DNA from: Pedobacter sp. KBW06
Lineage (GTDB): Bacteria > Bacteroidota > Bacteroidia > Sphingobacteriales > Sphingobacteriaceae
NCBI RefSeq assembly: GCF_003852525.1
Contig: NZ_QAJL01000005.1
Span: 1-64,000 of the forward strand
Direction of reading: 5' to 3'
DNA length: 64,000 bases
Below the pieces are notes generated by a model that was not told the DNA's origin, searched no databases, and was given only the letters and a program-made list of their open reading frames with translations. Positions 28,801-36,929 of the stretch are shown piece after piece. The stretch's first letter is position 1; each line of letters opens with the position of its first letter. The position numbers and the translations under genes were made by a program.

Positions 28801-29091
28801 GCGAGTATCGTGCTTTCCCCACAGGATTCTTTGGTGATCTCCAATGTGCTTACCCCAAACCGGGATGGCAAGAACGATACCTGGATGGTTTGGGGAATCG
28901 AAAAGATTCCAAATGCGGAGGTGAAGGTGATGGACCGCCAGGGACGTTTGGTATTTAGCAGGAAGAACTATACCAACGATTGGGATGGCAGCTATAATGG
29001 TGCTACGTTGCCCAAAGGCGGATATTATTATGTGATTGAAACAAATGATGGGAATAAACCACAGACAGGGGTGCTAACGATCATTAAATAA
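25861..29091 (+). CDS. FN3/discoidin-like repeat protein with T9SS type B sorting domain
   Basis: 1076 aa with a signal peptide ending VIMAQ. Residues about 25-160 look like a discoidin (F5/8 C)-type fold. About 163-440 hold three FN3 repeats, each with a central TAYWYR(I/V)R strand. About 455-600 hold a clear discoidin-like domain (SKFIDNNIATKWLIF, NWRFEGSDDNAAW). Two more FN3 repeats follow at about 605-790, then Ig-like material. The C-terminal 90 residues (ISNVLTPNRDGKNDTW, DRQGRLVFSRKNY, LPKGGYYYVIET) are the gliding-motility-associated type B signal for type IX secretion. It is an exported adhesin or glycan binder, possibly holding substrate for the GH18 enzyme. The next gene encodes PorP/SprF, the usual partner of type B cargo. 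Confidence 0.9.
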   Translation: MNIKFIRIFFLLALLLPAKVIMAQKNIFRPDNVKISSAAAIVYGKIADINDGNQGTDVEFSSAPSGTVELLAECTVPSKLVDYVINYYYNSNNATSISLSGSQNNSTWTLIDTKTFAPGNQNPAATVTNLISYKYYKFVFTGISRSSLDIKELSAYSDELSAPTLTATAGSVGNIANLSWTQEIRGVGSYELERSTDRVNFTLLKTMDELVLTYAEDALQRNTAYWYRIRVKKGAVYSAYSAVKEIITASDVIVNAPSLTATGSTTLSSTANLSWALPIGGSGTFELERSLNGTDFSLLKSVDKAVTTYVDATLTHNTAYWYRVRGKNDISVSPYSIIRKITTINDALLTAPVLQATAPTGTQAVLSWTLAFNTDGGFELEKSTDGINFTAMGKLNKSITSYTEESLIPNTAYWYRVRAYNYTGNSPYSAIVKVTTNGIKGFPADITDDGGKLTVSADNSSGPNGSEGSSKFIDNNIATKWLIFNAQTGQNLSAVYEPKGAYIVTGYTLSTANDAPGRDPKNWRFEGSDDNAAWTVLDTRTNQLGATAERITTYSYQIANPGTKAFKFYRIAFTSNNGSTDIVRYQISEWQILGLDPGSPDIPANLAVTGTTVNTISLSWTQDKTIPVKELILQRSEDGLFYQPIDTLESTVSTFTDRNLLDGATYYYRLKAAGDRPTAVSGWSNVATGKTLPTDGLPLIPADLIATAIKDTEISLQWTDRSSDETGFLLERSRDNVLFEEVKTLAANTSSFADLTVWPGTYFYYRIAAVKDRTKSAYSNVLKVLTTGINTAPLTTSPLIPRKICTGTGEYSLAFNGVVPGPAFEKIQKLKVTGVKAGDEESKKFFSAYAFNPVVTNGVVNYKVTTTGLAVPGDSAMVMVTVKDDGGTEGFASDSTEFMVKIYFTPFTVKIVSDKGTENLSRYTSVNLTASTEFPDQTRYEWADADGIDGARNGIKLLVRPKRSTIYTVTATTPTGCTATASIVLSPQDSLVISNVLTPNRDGKNDTWMVWGIEKIPNAEVKVMDRQGRLVFSRKNYTNDWDGSYNGATLPKGGYYYVIETNDGNKPQTGVLTIIK

Positions 29092-29099
29092 GAAATGAA

Positions 29100-30014
29100 A
29101 TGAAAAATCAAATTCAAACTATACTACTGCTAATCCTCCTGCTGGCCATGGCTTTTTGTGTGCCTATGGCAGCAAATGCTCAGACGAGCAGTTTTGGAGC
29201 AGGATATTTTCAGAATCAATATATTGTTAATCCCGCAATGGCCGGGCTAAAATCAACTGAACTCAACATCAATACCGCCTACAACAGGGAATCTACCTCG
29301 GTAAGCAATGGGGCTAAAACGGTGTCATTTACCGCGGATTATGGCTTGAACAACGCAGTAGGACTGGGCTTCAATTTGCTGCTGGACAAGGTCGGCGCCT
29401 TGAGTACGACTAGGATCATGGGAAGTTATGCCTATCAGCTAAAACTAAATGACGACAACCAAAGCCTGCATTTTGGAATATCGGCGGGTGGGGTACAGGA
29501 AAGGTTCAATGCAAACCAGATTATCGGTGATCCTTCAGATGAAATGCTGTACAACTTTAATGACCGAAAAATGCAGTTTGAAGCAGATTTTGGATTGGCT
29601 TTTCAGTACAATGGCTTCACGCTTCAGGCGGTAAGCCCGAATCTGGTCTCTACACTGAGGAACACAGAAAAGACGGTGCTGAGCCAGGGAACTTTAGTTG
29701 CCTCGGCAGCTTATAAGTTTGGTTTTGGTGATGCAGGCAATCCGGTTCATGTGGAACCAAAAGTTGCTTTTCGTAGTTTCAAAGGGCTGAAAAGTATAAT
29801 AGATGCAGGCGCAAATGTTGACTTTGTGCAGAATACGATCAATATCTATGGCTTGTACCATTCCAATAAAAGTGTAACCGCTGGAATTGGCTTTAAAGTG
29901 CTCGATGCTTTTCAGATTTCCGGAGCCTACAATTCGGGGAGTGATGGCTTTAGCGGAGGTACGCTGGGCAGCTCCTTTGAACTGGGGCTGAGGTTTTTTA
30001 CTTCCAGACGATAA
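29100..30014 (+). CDS. PorP/SprF family type IX secretion membrane protein
   Basis: 304 aa with a signal peptide ending ANAQ near residue 29. The hallmark start QNQYIVNPAMAGL follows, then beta strands with alternating aromatic residues up to the C-terminal ELGLRFF. PorP/SprF proteins are outer-membrane proteins needed for secretion or surface attachment of particular T9SS cargo, especially cargo with type B signals. It begins 8 bp after the adhesin stop, so it is almost certainly a dedicated partner of that protein. It is the last gene of the locus before a terminator. Confidence 0.93.
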   Translation: MKNQIQTILLLILLLAMAFCVPMAANAQTSSFGAGYFQNQYIVNPAMAGLKSTELNINTAYNRESTSVSNGAKTVSFTADYGLNNAVGLGFNLLLDKVGALSTTRIMGSYAYQLKLNDDNQSLHFGISAGGVQERFNANQIIGDPSDEMLYNFNDRKMQFEADFGLAFQYNGFTLQAVSPNLVSTLRNTEKTVLSQGTLVASAAYKFGFGDAGNPVHVEPKVAFRSFKGLKSIIDAGANVDFVQNTINIYGLYHSNKSVTAGIGFKVLDAFQISGAYNSGSDGFSGGTLGSSFELGLRFFTSRR

Positions 30015-30025
30015 GAGGTTGATTG

Positions 30026-30065
30026 AGATGTACTACAGTATAAAACAGACTGTAGTACATCTTTG
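30026..30065. terminator. Terminator between PorP/SprF and DUF4249 genes
   Basis: A perfect 14-bp stem, 30026-30039 with 30049-30062, with a 9-nt loop, between convergent genes. The T-run is short (TTT), so strength is uncertain. Confidence 0.7.
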
Positions 30066-30073
30066 AACGAATC

Positions 30074-30928
30074 CTAAAGTTCTATCACTTTTTCGTAAAC
30101 ACCGGCAAAAATACCCAGGCCTTTTATGACATTGCTTTGCAGTGCGATATAAGAAAAGTAACCACTGGAATTGTTGTTTTTCAGGTATTCGTAATCGTAA
30201 ACATATTTATAATAGCCCGGCTCTGCTGCTTTCACATGCAGCCTGTATTTTCTCATTCCAGTCTGATTTTCAGGATTAAAAGTCAATGTTTTGGCTGTGG
30301 TTTCAGCAGGGATAAAAAGCTTTAACCAGGGCGCTGGTAGTTCTCCATATCGAATGTTATCTGTTGCCGGGTCTTTACAGATCATGCCCGTATTTTCCCA
30401 GTCACCGAGGTATACAACACTTGTGCCTTCCATACGGTAGCTTCTGGACTCCAGTGTAATGATCAGCGGACTGAAGTTAGCGACAGGCAGGTTAAGGCTG
30501 ATCGTGGTTTGACTGTTATCGCTGCGTTCAGCACTTGTGTTAAGTGGGGCAGGTACGGTAGAAACCGCTTTGACTTCCTGGTTCTTTGTCTTTACGTTTA
30601 GCTGATAAGTTTTTCCGGATTTTGCCTGGAATCCTTCGTTTTTCCAGTATCCATTGCCCTGGGCCGAAAATGTATAGCGCTCTTTAGTTTGCAGGTCCTG
30701 AATGGCTACTTCTGCGTCTGCTATTGGTTTGGCGCTTCCGGCATAACCGATGCTGTTCAATTCAACAATATGCAGGACCGGAGGCTGGTCTGCAATAAGT
30801 TCAGCAGTTACGGCTATCTTGCTTTCATCTGGAAACTTTGGTGCTATCGTTTCTTCACAGCCGCTAAGAAGTGCCGAAAAACCGAGTAATAAAACCGGGG
30901 TTTTAAAATGTATACGAGTAACCCACAT
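30074..30928 (-). CDS. DUF4249 lipoprotein, partner of TonB receptor
   Basis: 284 aa from the ATG at 30926-30928; an in-frame ATG at 30964 is possible but less suited to a signal peptide. Lipobox LSGC near residue 24. Then strands typical of DUF4249: IAVTAELIADQPPVLHIVELN and KPIADAEVAIQDL, like an Ig or carboxypeptidase-regulatory fold. The start overlaps the end of the receptor gene by 26 bp, so the two are translationally linked. DUF4249 proteins commonly follow STN-type receptors in Bacteroidota and are thought to be surface or periplasmic accessory lipoproteins. The ligand is unknown. Confidence 0.85.
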   Translation of the reverse strand: MWVTRIHFKTPVLLLGFSALLSGCEETIAPKFPDESKIAVTAELIADQPPVLHIVELNSIGYAGSAKPIADAEVAIQDLQTKERYTFSAQGNGYWKNEGFQAKSGKTYQLNVKTKNQEVKAVSTVPAPLNTSAERSDNSQTTISLNLPVANFSPLIITLESRSYRMEGTSVVYLGDWENTGMICKDPATDNIRYGELPAPWLKLFIPAETTAKTLTFNPENQTGMRKYRLHVKAAEPGYYKYVYDYEYLKNNNSSGYFSYIALQSNVIKGLGIFAGVYEKVIEL

Positions 30929-33428
30929 ATGGTAATAATTTAAAAGGTGAAAGCTGAGTAACATTTACCTGGTTGTCTTCCAGGCTTGCTGTTACCTGAA
31001 AAGGCAAAGGCCTGCCCAAAATATTATTGATTCCGAAATGTAATCTTCCTTGTCGTCCTTTTCGGAAATTGGTACGGTTTACTGCACCGACGTTCAGGCT
31101 GTAATTGTCCCTAAGTCTGTAATTATTTGGTTCCGGAGTATAAAAATAGGTTTTTTCGTTCTTTGCTGCCCCTGAGAGCACACCATCCAGATCAGGTAAG
31201 ACATATTGGGGCAGTGTCACGAGCATGCCGCCGCTGTAGGTAAACAGGGTAGAACAGCTCCACCTGCTGCCCATACGTATCGTAATTGCAGTAGTAAACT
31301 GGTTTCTGAGGTCATAAGGCGCTTTAAAGGCTTTTCCATTATTGACCTGCTCAAAAATAAGCATGGTTTTAAAGCGCGTATAGGCGGCATTAATACTCAG
31401 CCACTTAAACTCCTGGGCATATTCGACTTCGATACCCTGACTGTAACCTTTTCCACTGAGTAAACGATCGTTCCGGTCCGGGGCTGCTTTTTTGTCCAGC
31501 GCGTTTTGTTGAGGTCTGTACATCAGGAGGTTTGAAAAATTCTTTCGGTAGACCTGAATGCCGATTCTTCCTGCAGGAGAAAGATGTTTCAGGTAACCGA
31601 TTTCATAGATCATGGATTGCTGAGGTGGTATCCCGGAACTGCTGGGGATCCTGAATTCATTGGGTATAGCCAGTGGATTGATCGACACCTGGTGATAGAA
31701 CTGTGCCATCATTGCGTAGGATGCATAAAATTGATGCTGATCTTTAAGGTTATAAGTCAGTTTTATACGCGGTTGAAAGGAATGATAGGTTTTGCCACTC
31801 GTGATAAAAGCAGTATAATGTAAACCTGTCCTTAGCCGGAGTGCAGGCAAAATATCTACATCATTGTCTGTGTAAGCCTGCAAATGTACAGACTGCTGGT
31901 CTTCCATTACAGGATCTACCTCTGAATCTGGTGCCGAGCGGAACCGGGTCAGTTTTGCCTTGATTCCGAAATAGCTTTTCAGGGTATTGCTCCAGCTGTA
32001 ACTCAGGTCGTTGTCTAAACCGAGGTCGGTAATCCGGTTGAACTCGTTGCTGACATTTTCTTCCCCGTCATCCAGCTGATTTTTGAACTGACTTAAGGAA
32101 ATTGTACTGTTATGAAACAGCCTGGGATTATATACTTTATTCCAGCGGAAGGACAACAACCGATTGGTCCATTTCATCGCTACCTGCGAGGGCATGTCGT
32201 CGGAAATGCTCAGGTTGAAACGGTCGCTGCCCTGATAGGCACTCAGATAGATGCGGCTGGTGGAATCAATATGATAATTGATTTTCAGGTTGGCATCGTA
32301 CAGGTAATAGTTTACATCATCACTTCCGTTGGAAAGGAGGCGGCTAAGTCCATCGATCCAGCTTCTTCTGAAACTGCCTAAAAATGATACCTTATTTTTA
32401 ATCAAAGGCCCTTCAATCATAGCAGAGCTGGTCAACAGACCGATATTCACTGCACCATGGTATTTTTGCATATCTCCATCTTTGGTCTTGACATCAATTA
32501 CGGATGATAAGCGGCCTTCATAACGGGAAGGAAATCCCCCTTTAAAAAAATCGATGTGTTTTACCGCGTCGCTATTGAAGATGGAAAGCAGTCCGGTAAA
32601 ATGATTGTAATTGTAAACGGGTATGCCGTCCAGCAGTACGAGATTTTGATCGGGACTTCCACCACGCACGTACATATTTCCGCCTGCTAATCCGCCCGAA
32701 ATACCGGCTTTTAGCTGTATGGTTTTCAGTGGATCGGTTTCTCCCAATGCCATTGGCAAGTCGTTGACACCCTTCAGGTCAACCTTTTGCAAGTCTGCCA
32801 GCCCTGTGCCTGTGCCGGATTTGCTCGCATGGACCTTGACTTCGGCGAGTAGCAGTCCGGGTTGAAGTCTGAAATTGAGAACTTTTGACGCAGTCATCTT
32901 AATCGTATCTCTGAGGGTAGGATATCCTGAATAACTCAGCTGCAGGTGATTGATACCTGCGGGAAGCCTGATTGTGTAAAAACCAAATTCATTACTTTGC
33001 GTTGCCACATTGGTTCCCGATACGCCTAAAGAGGCATAGGGGAGTGCTTCCATACCTTCACCCGAATACACAAAGCCACTGAGGGTATAGGATTTTGGCT
33101 CCTGCGATTGAGGAATATACAGGATGATTTTGTGGAGTTCTGTTTTGATCTCTACCGGATAGGAAGACAATAACAAACTCAGCAGCTGGCCAGCTTTATA
33201 AACGCCTTTGTTTAGTTTGATTTTATCTGAGAGCCGGAGTTGGTTGCTGCTGTAAGACAGGTTCAGGCCCTGGGCAGTGATCGCATTGAGGTATTGTCCC
33301 AGTGTTCCTTCACTGAAGTCGATTTTGATTTCCTGATCGGATAAGCCCTTCTTCTCCTGGGCACAGAGCTTTTCATGTCCCGGGAAGAGAAAAAGAACAA
33401 GAAATAAGCAGCATAAGTATTTAAGCAT
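30903..33428 (-). CDS. TonB-dependent receptor with STN signalling domain
   Basis: 841 aa. A signal peptide ends near residue 24. The STN-like domain at about 33-105 begins IKIDFSEGTLGQYLNAI; the carboxypeptidase-regulatory-like domain at about 115-200 begins YTLSGFVYSGEGMEALPYAS. Plug at about 215-320 with GGLAGGNMYVRGGSPDQNLVLLDG read in two parts (GGNMYVRGG, QNLVLLDG), then the barrel to the C-terminal VGYSYTF. At 841 residues it is shorter than SusC proteins, and DUF4249 replaces SusD as its partner. The gene starts directly after the FecR stop codon. The substrate may be a metal chelate or a peptide and cannot be fixed from the sequence. Confidence 0.92.
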   Translation of the reverse strand: MLKYLCCLFLVLFLFPGHEKLCAQEKKGLSDQEIKIDFSEGTLGQYLNAITAQGLNLSYSSNQLRLSDKIKLNKGVYKAGQLLSLLLSSYPVEIKTELHKIILYIPQSQEPKSYTLSGFVYSGEGMEALPYASLGVSGTNVATQSNEFGFYTIRLPAGINHLQLSYSGYPTLRDTIKMTASKVLNFRLQPGLLLAEVKVHASKSGTGTGLADLQKVDLKGVNDLPMALGETDPLKTIQLKAGISGGLAGGNMYVRGGSPDQNLVLLDGIPVYNYNHFTGLLSIFNSDAVKHIDFFKGGFPSRYEGRLSSVIDVKTKDGDMQKYHGAVNIGLLTSSAMIEGPLIKNKVSFLGSFRRSWIDGLSRLLSNGSDDVNYYLYDANLKINYHIDSTSRIYLSAYQGSDRFNLSISDDMPSQVAMKWTNRLLSFRWNKVYNPRLFHNSTISLSQFKNQLDDGEENVSNEFNRITDLGLDNDLSYSWSNTLKSYFGIKAKLTRFRSAPDSEVDPVMEDQQSVHLQAYTDNDVDILPALRLRTGLHYTAFITSGKTYHSFQPRIKLTYNLKDQHQFYASYAMMAQFYHQVSINPLAIPNEFRIPSSSGIPPQQSMIYEIGYLKHLSPAGRIGIQVYRKNFSNLLMYRPQQNALDKKAAPDRNDRLLSGKGYSQGIEVEYAQEFKWLSINAAYTRFKTMLIFEQVNNGKAFKAPYDLRNQFTTAITIRMGSRWSCSTLFTYSGGMLVTLPQYVLPDLDGVLSGAAKNEKTYFYTPEPNNYRLRDNYSLNVGAVNRTNFRKGRQGRLHFGINNILGRPLPFQVTASLEDNQVNVTQLSPFKLLPYVGYSYTF

Positions 33429-34406
33429 TTACCGGCATATGATGGCTGAAATACTGACCTGGTTACCCGTTATTTTGTAGTTAAAGCCGAAAAGGAGCTT
33501 CAGTTCCTTTAATACACCTTCCAGTGTTTCGTTCTTAAACCTGGTGGTTACTTTGCAGTTTAACGGATCGGTATGATCGGTCGTAATCTTCACATGATAG
33601 TAGTTTTCAAGCGTGGTAAAAACTTCCTTTAATGGGTTGTCGGTGAAGGCGAGTTCTTTAGTTTTCCAGGCCAGGTAGTTTTCATTATTGAGCTGTTCCT
33701 TTTGCAGGGTTCCGGATAGAAGACCCGCACCCTGACCTGCAATCAGCACGAGGTGATCTTCAGTCAGTTTATTTTTTACGGCCACTTTTCCGCTTTTAAC
33801 GTTAACAAAAGGTTTGTTTTCAGCGCTGTTCACCAGAAAGGAAGTACCGAGTACGTTCACCAGAAGCTGTTTGGTTTGCACTACAAAAGGCCTTTCTGCT
33901 TCATGTTTTACTTCAAAGAAGGCTTCTCCTTCGAGTTCAATATTCCGCTTTGATATAAAATAACGTGGATAGCTGACCTTCGAGTTTTCATTTAAGGTCA
34001 CCATACTTCCATCGCTGAGTGTAATGTTTTTAATTTCAGCCATTTGGGTGCTGACCGTAACAGGGGATGTGGTGTAAAAAAACAAGGCAGCAGAGATGAT
34101 CACAAGGACCGCGGCAGCTGACATCCAGTAACTGCGCGTCCTGACTTTAACCGCAGACAAGACCGCGTCTTCTCCGGCACCGATCTGGCCGGACACCTTG
34201 GTCCAGGCCTTGTCTGAAGAGAACAGTTGCTGATGTGTTGCGACATGGCTGTCCGCCCAAAGTATTTTCAATGAAAGGTACTCTTCAGGGTTGGATTTGA
34301 TCCATTCCAAAACAATCAGCTCTTCTTCTGCATTTGTTTCCTTCGCGAAATGTTTCGCCAACAGGTCGTTGATTTGTTCTGTTTCCATATTGCTGTTCCT
34401 GCTCAT
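33429..34406 (-). CDS. FecR-type anti-sigma factor (second cassette)
   Basis: 325 aa. N-terminal sigma-binding part (about 1-80, FAKETNAEEELIVLEWIKSNP); one membrane helix at about 88-108; periplasmic FecR domain at about 115-215 (LSDGSMVTLNENSKVSYP, EGEAFFEV); DUF4974 domain at the C-terminus (TDNPLKEVFTTLENYYHVKI). Its ATG shares one base with the stop codon of the sigma gene (TAATG), and the receptor ATG follows its own stop without a gap, so the three proteins are tightly coupled. Confidence 0.92.
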   Translation of the reverse strand: MSRNSNMETEQINDLLAKHFAKETNAEEELIVLEWIKSNPEEYLSLKILWADSHVATHQQLFSSDKAWTKVSGQIGAGEDAVLSAVKVRTRSYWMSAAAVLVIISAALFFYTTSPVTVSTQMAEIKNITLSDGSMVTLNENSKVSYPRYFISKRNIELEGEAFFEVKHEAERPFVVQTKQLLVNVLGTSFLVNSAENKPFVNVKSGKVAVKNKLTEDHLVLIAGQGAGLLSGTLQKEQLNNENYLAWKTKELAFTDNPLKEVFTTLENYYHVKITTDHTDPLNCKVTTRFKNETLEGVLKELKLLFGFNYKITGNQVSISAIICR

Positions 34407-34978
34407 TAGTTAAACACTGATTTGCTAAAAACCCCTATAAAATTAATGAACAATTTTACCATTACGATTACGGCAAGTAAAAGAACAGGATTTTGACGGA
34501 TGAAATTGCGCATATGCTTTATCGCTTTTCCCATTTGATTCTCTACTGTTTTAATGGAAATGTTCAATTTTGTTGCAATTTGCTGATAGGTTAAATTTTC
34601 CAGGCGGCTGAGCTTGAAAACGTCTGCGCATTTAGGGGACAGGTTTTCAAAAGCCCGTTCCACAAGGTCTTTCACTTCTGATTCGGCTTTTTCCGTATAA
34701 ACAGTATCTGCAATCTCGATTTCATTTTCTTCGGTTGAGAGCATGTGTACCTTTTTGCGCAGGGCCGATATGCACCTGTTACGGACGGCTGTCATCAGGT
34801 AATATTTTGCGACGGGATCATTGATCATTTCTTTTTTAATCTCCCAAAACCTGATCAATACCTCCTGAACGATATCCTCACTCTCATCCCGGTCGCCAAG
34901 GTATTTAAATGCATGATTACACAATTGCTGGTAATTCCTGTCAAAAAGTTCCTTAAATCCCTTGTGGTCTGTCTGCAT
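34406..34978 (-). CDS. ECF RNA polymerase sigma factor (second cassette)
   Basis: 190 aa. Region 2 at about 8-75 (FKELFDRNYQQLCNHAFKYLG, SEDIVQEVLIRFWE); region 4 at about 115-165 (LSPKCADVFKLSRLENLTYQQIA, SIKTVENQMGKAIKHM). A hydrophobic C-terminal tail resembles that of the first cassette. It heads the unit sigma, FecR, STN receptor, DUF4249 and should be released when the receptor binds its ligand. A TAAGTTTG element lies 22 bp upstream. Confidence 0.92.
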   Translation of the reverse strand: MQTDHKGFKELFDRNYQQLCNHAFKYLGDRDESEDIVQEVLIRFWEIKKEMINDPVAKYYLMTAVRNRCISALRKKVHMLSTEENEIEIADTVYTEKAESEVKDLVERAFENLSPKCADVFKLSRLENLTYQQIATKLNISIKTVENQMGKAIKHMRNFIRQNPVLLLAVIVMVKLFINFIGVFSKSVFN

Positions 34979-35000
34979 TCATTGATGGTAAGAATTACTG

Positions 35001-35008
35001 CAAACTTA
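35001..35008 (-). promoter_or_regulatory. -7 element of the second sigma-FecR operon
   Basis: TAAGTTTG on the minus strand, a perfect TANNTTTG match, 22 bp before the sigma start. A TTG lies upstream at 15-nt spacing, shorter than usual. Confidence 0.4.
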
Positions 35009-35127
35009 CGATTAAAAAATATTCAAGGGTATAGGGGTATTTATTTTTTCTCCGTATTAACATAGAAGCCTCTGTTATAAAGGTCTTCCTATAATGAAAA
35101 ACAATATTTAATAAAAATCTAAAAATA

Positions 35128-35730
35128 ATGAAAAAATCAATTATCATTTTGAGCTTCATCCTTTCGGCTTTTGCGGCAACAGCTCAGGAGTCTGAGAAAC
35201 ATGAATTACGTGCCGGGATTAGTGATGCAACGGGAATAGCTATTGGAAATGATCTTGGAAATGCCCTTTCAGATGCGATTACCCGGGTGTTTACCGGGGC
35301 TAAAATTAAAGATACAAAAAATAAAAATCTGGGTATGTTTGAGCTGGGCTATCGTTACCGCCTTTCTGAACGGGTAAAAGTGGGTGCAGACTTCAGCTAC
35401 CTTAGAATGGATAAAAGTTTCAATTCGACAGTGGCAGGAGTAACCACCAAAGAAACAAGGAGAGGACAATACCTGATGATTTTACCAACGGCAGAATTCG
35501 CCTACATCAAAACACCTTTGTTTACTTTCTATGGTACTGCTGCTGCAGGAGTGCTGCTCGGCCAGGCAAAAGAGCGGTCTGGTAGCAGGCCCTACAGCCA
35601 CAATTCGACGACATTTGCTTTCCAGGTGAATCCTGTGGGCTTAAGAGTAGGAAAGAAAATCGGGGCATTTGCGGAGCTGGGTTATGGTTTTAAAGGAATC
35701 GCCACAGCGGGGATTAGTTTCAGGTTTTAA
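35128..35730 (+). CDS. Outer-membrane beta-barrel protein
   Basis: 200 aa. Signal peptide ending ATAQ near residue 20, then a small barrel of alternating polar and hydrophobic strands (NLGMFELGYRYRLSERVKVGADFSYL, read as two strands) ending GYGFKGIATAGISFRF with the typical C-terminal aromatic residue. No family motif beyond the outer-membrane porin-like fold is recognised, and no function can be given. It is divergent from the second sigma-FecR cassette and followed by its own terminator. Confidence 0.75.
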   Translation: MKKSIIILSFILSAFAATAQESEKHELRAGISDATGIAIGNDLGNALSDAITRVFTGAKIKDTKNKNLGMFELGYRYRLSERVKVGADFSYLRMDKSFNSTVAGVTTKETRRGQYLMILPTAEFAYIKTPLFTFYGTAAAGVLLGQAKERSGSRPYSHNSTTFAFQVNPVGLRVGKKIGAFAELGYGFKGIATAGISFRF

Positions 35731-35750
35731 ATTACACCCTTTCGCTATTG

Positions 35751-35779
35751 GCATCCGGATATTTCCGGGTGCTTTTTTT
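35751..35779 (+). terminator. Rho-independent terminator after the barrel protein
   Basis: GCATCCGG pairs with CCGGGTGC (8 bp, one G-U) and seven T follow at 35773-35779. Confidence 0.85.
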
Positions 35780-35783
35780 CGTC

Positions 35784-35813
35784 CTGGCATTTAGTATTTA
35801 ATCTATAATTTTG
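35784..35813 (+). promoter_or_regulatory. Promoter of the LytS/LytTR operon
   Basis: CTG (one change from TTG) at 35784, a 19-nt spacer, and TAATTTTG at 35806-35813. It overlaps the TTG at 35811 that opens the frame, which supports the ATG at 35862 as the true start. Confidence 0.5.
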
Positions 35814-35861
35814 CCCTTCCATTTAAAAATCATCTTTGAAATCGTAGAACAGCGTTACACC

Positions 35862-36929
35862 ATGAAAAGGAGTATAACGAAGCGGGTGTTAATGATTGTA
35901 TTCACCTGCATATTTTCTTATGCTACGGGATTTGTCATCTTCCCTGCTTCTTATTGGCGGGAATACCTGGCGATGCCAGCTTCGAGGATCCTCTCGGATA
36001 TTGTGGTGAACCTCTTGTTTTATGCGGCCATTGTGGAGCTGAGCCTCTTCATCGACAAACGCTTAAATAAGCGGATTTCATGGATGATCAGTCCTTTAAA
36101 GCGCTTATTGATCCAGGCATTGTACCAAACCCTGGGCGTATTTTTTATTGTCATTTGCCTGTGCATTATTTTTCTGGTACTCGGGGATTTTGTGGCGATG
36201 CCTTCACCTTATATCGGTTTAAGAGAAGGGGCTTATACCCTCATTTTAATTGTGCTCTGGGGTTTGATGATCTCTGCATTGAATACCGGTAATTTTCTGT
36301 TGAAGAATTGGAAAACAGAAGCACTGAAATCGGCCGGGTTTGAAATAAAGGCTGCTCAAAGCAAGCAGCTGGCTGCTGAAATCGAACTGCAGGCACTTAA
36401 ATTACAGCTTGATCCGCATTTTGTTTTCAATAACCTGAGTGTACTTTCGGAATTGATCCTGAAAGACCAGCAACTGGGGCATGAGTACACAGAGAATTTT
36501 GCGAAAGTCTACCGGTACCTGCTGATCAATTCAAAAAAGAAACTGATCAGCCTGCGTGAAGAACTCCGGTTTTTAGAGGCTTATCTTTTTCTGATCCGAA
36601 ACAGGATGGGGGGCGGCGCTGATTTCAGGATTAACATTGAGGAATCGAAGCTTGACCTGCTGATTCCCCCGGTTACCCTTCAGCTGCTGATAGAAAATGC
36701 GATAAAATATAACCGTACAGAAGAAGAAAATCCTTTGCTGGTCAGCATCTGGTCCAGTGATCATGAGCTGATCGTGTCCAATAACCTGCTGCCCTTGATA
36801 AAAATGCCTGAATCTACAGGGCTGGGCTTAAAAAATATCATCAGTCGTTATGCTTTATTGGGCGATATCGGGCCTGTAATAGAAAATGACCATCAAACAT
36901 TTACCATAAAAGTACCCCTCATCAAATGA
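35862..36929 (+). CDS. LytS-type sensor histidine kinase
   Basis: 355 aa from the ATG at 35862; the frame is open from a TTG at 35811 that lies in the promoter. Four hydrophobic helices at about 10-28, 45-63, 90-110 and 125-145, a short coiled linker, then the His_kinase domain with LDPHFVFNNLS (phospho-acceptor His186) and an ATPase part with LLIENAIKYN and STGLGLKNI. No large periplasmic sensor domain is seen, so the signal is probably perceived within the membrane. The stop codon overlaps the start of the response regulator (ATGA). Confidence 0.92.
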   Translation: MKRSITKRVLMIVFTCIFSYATGFVIFPASYWREYLAMPASRILSDIVVNLLFYAAIVELSLFIDKRLNKRISWMISPLKRLLIQALYQTLGVFFIVICLCIIFLVLGDFVAMPSPYIGLREGAYTLILIVLWGLMISALNTGNFLLKNWKTEALKSAGFEIKAAQSKQLAAEIELQALKLQLDPHFVFNNLSVLSELILKDQQLGHEYTENFAKVYRYLLINSKKKLISLREELRFLEAYLFLIRNRMGGGADFRINIEESKLDLLIPPVTLQLLIENAIKYNRTEEENPLLVSIWSSDHELIVSNNLLPLIKMPESTGLGLKNIISRYALLGDIGPVIENDHQTFTIKVPLIK

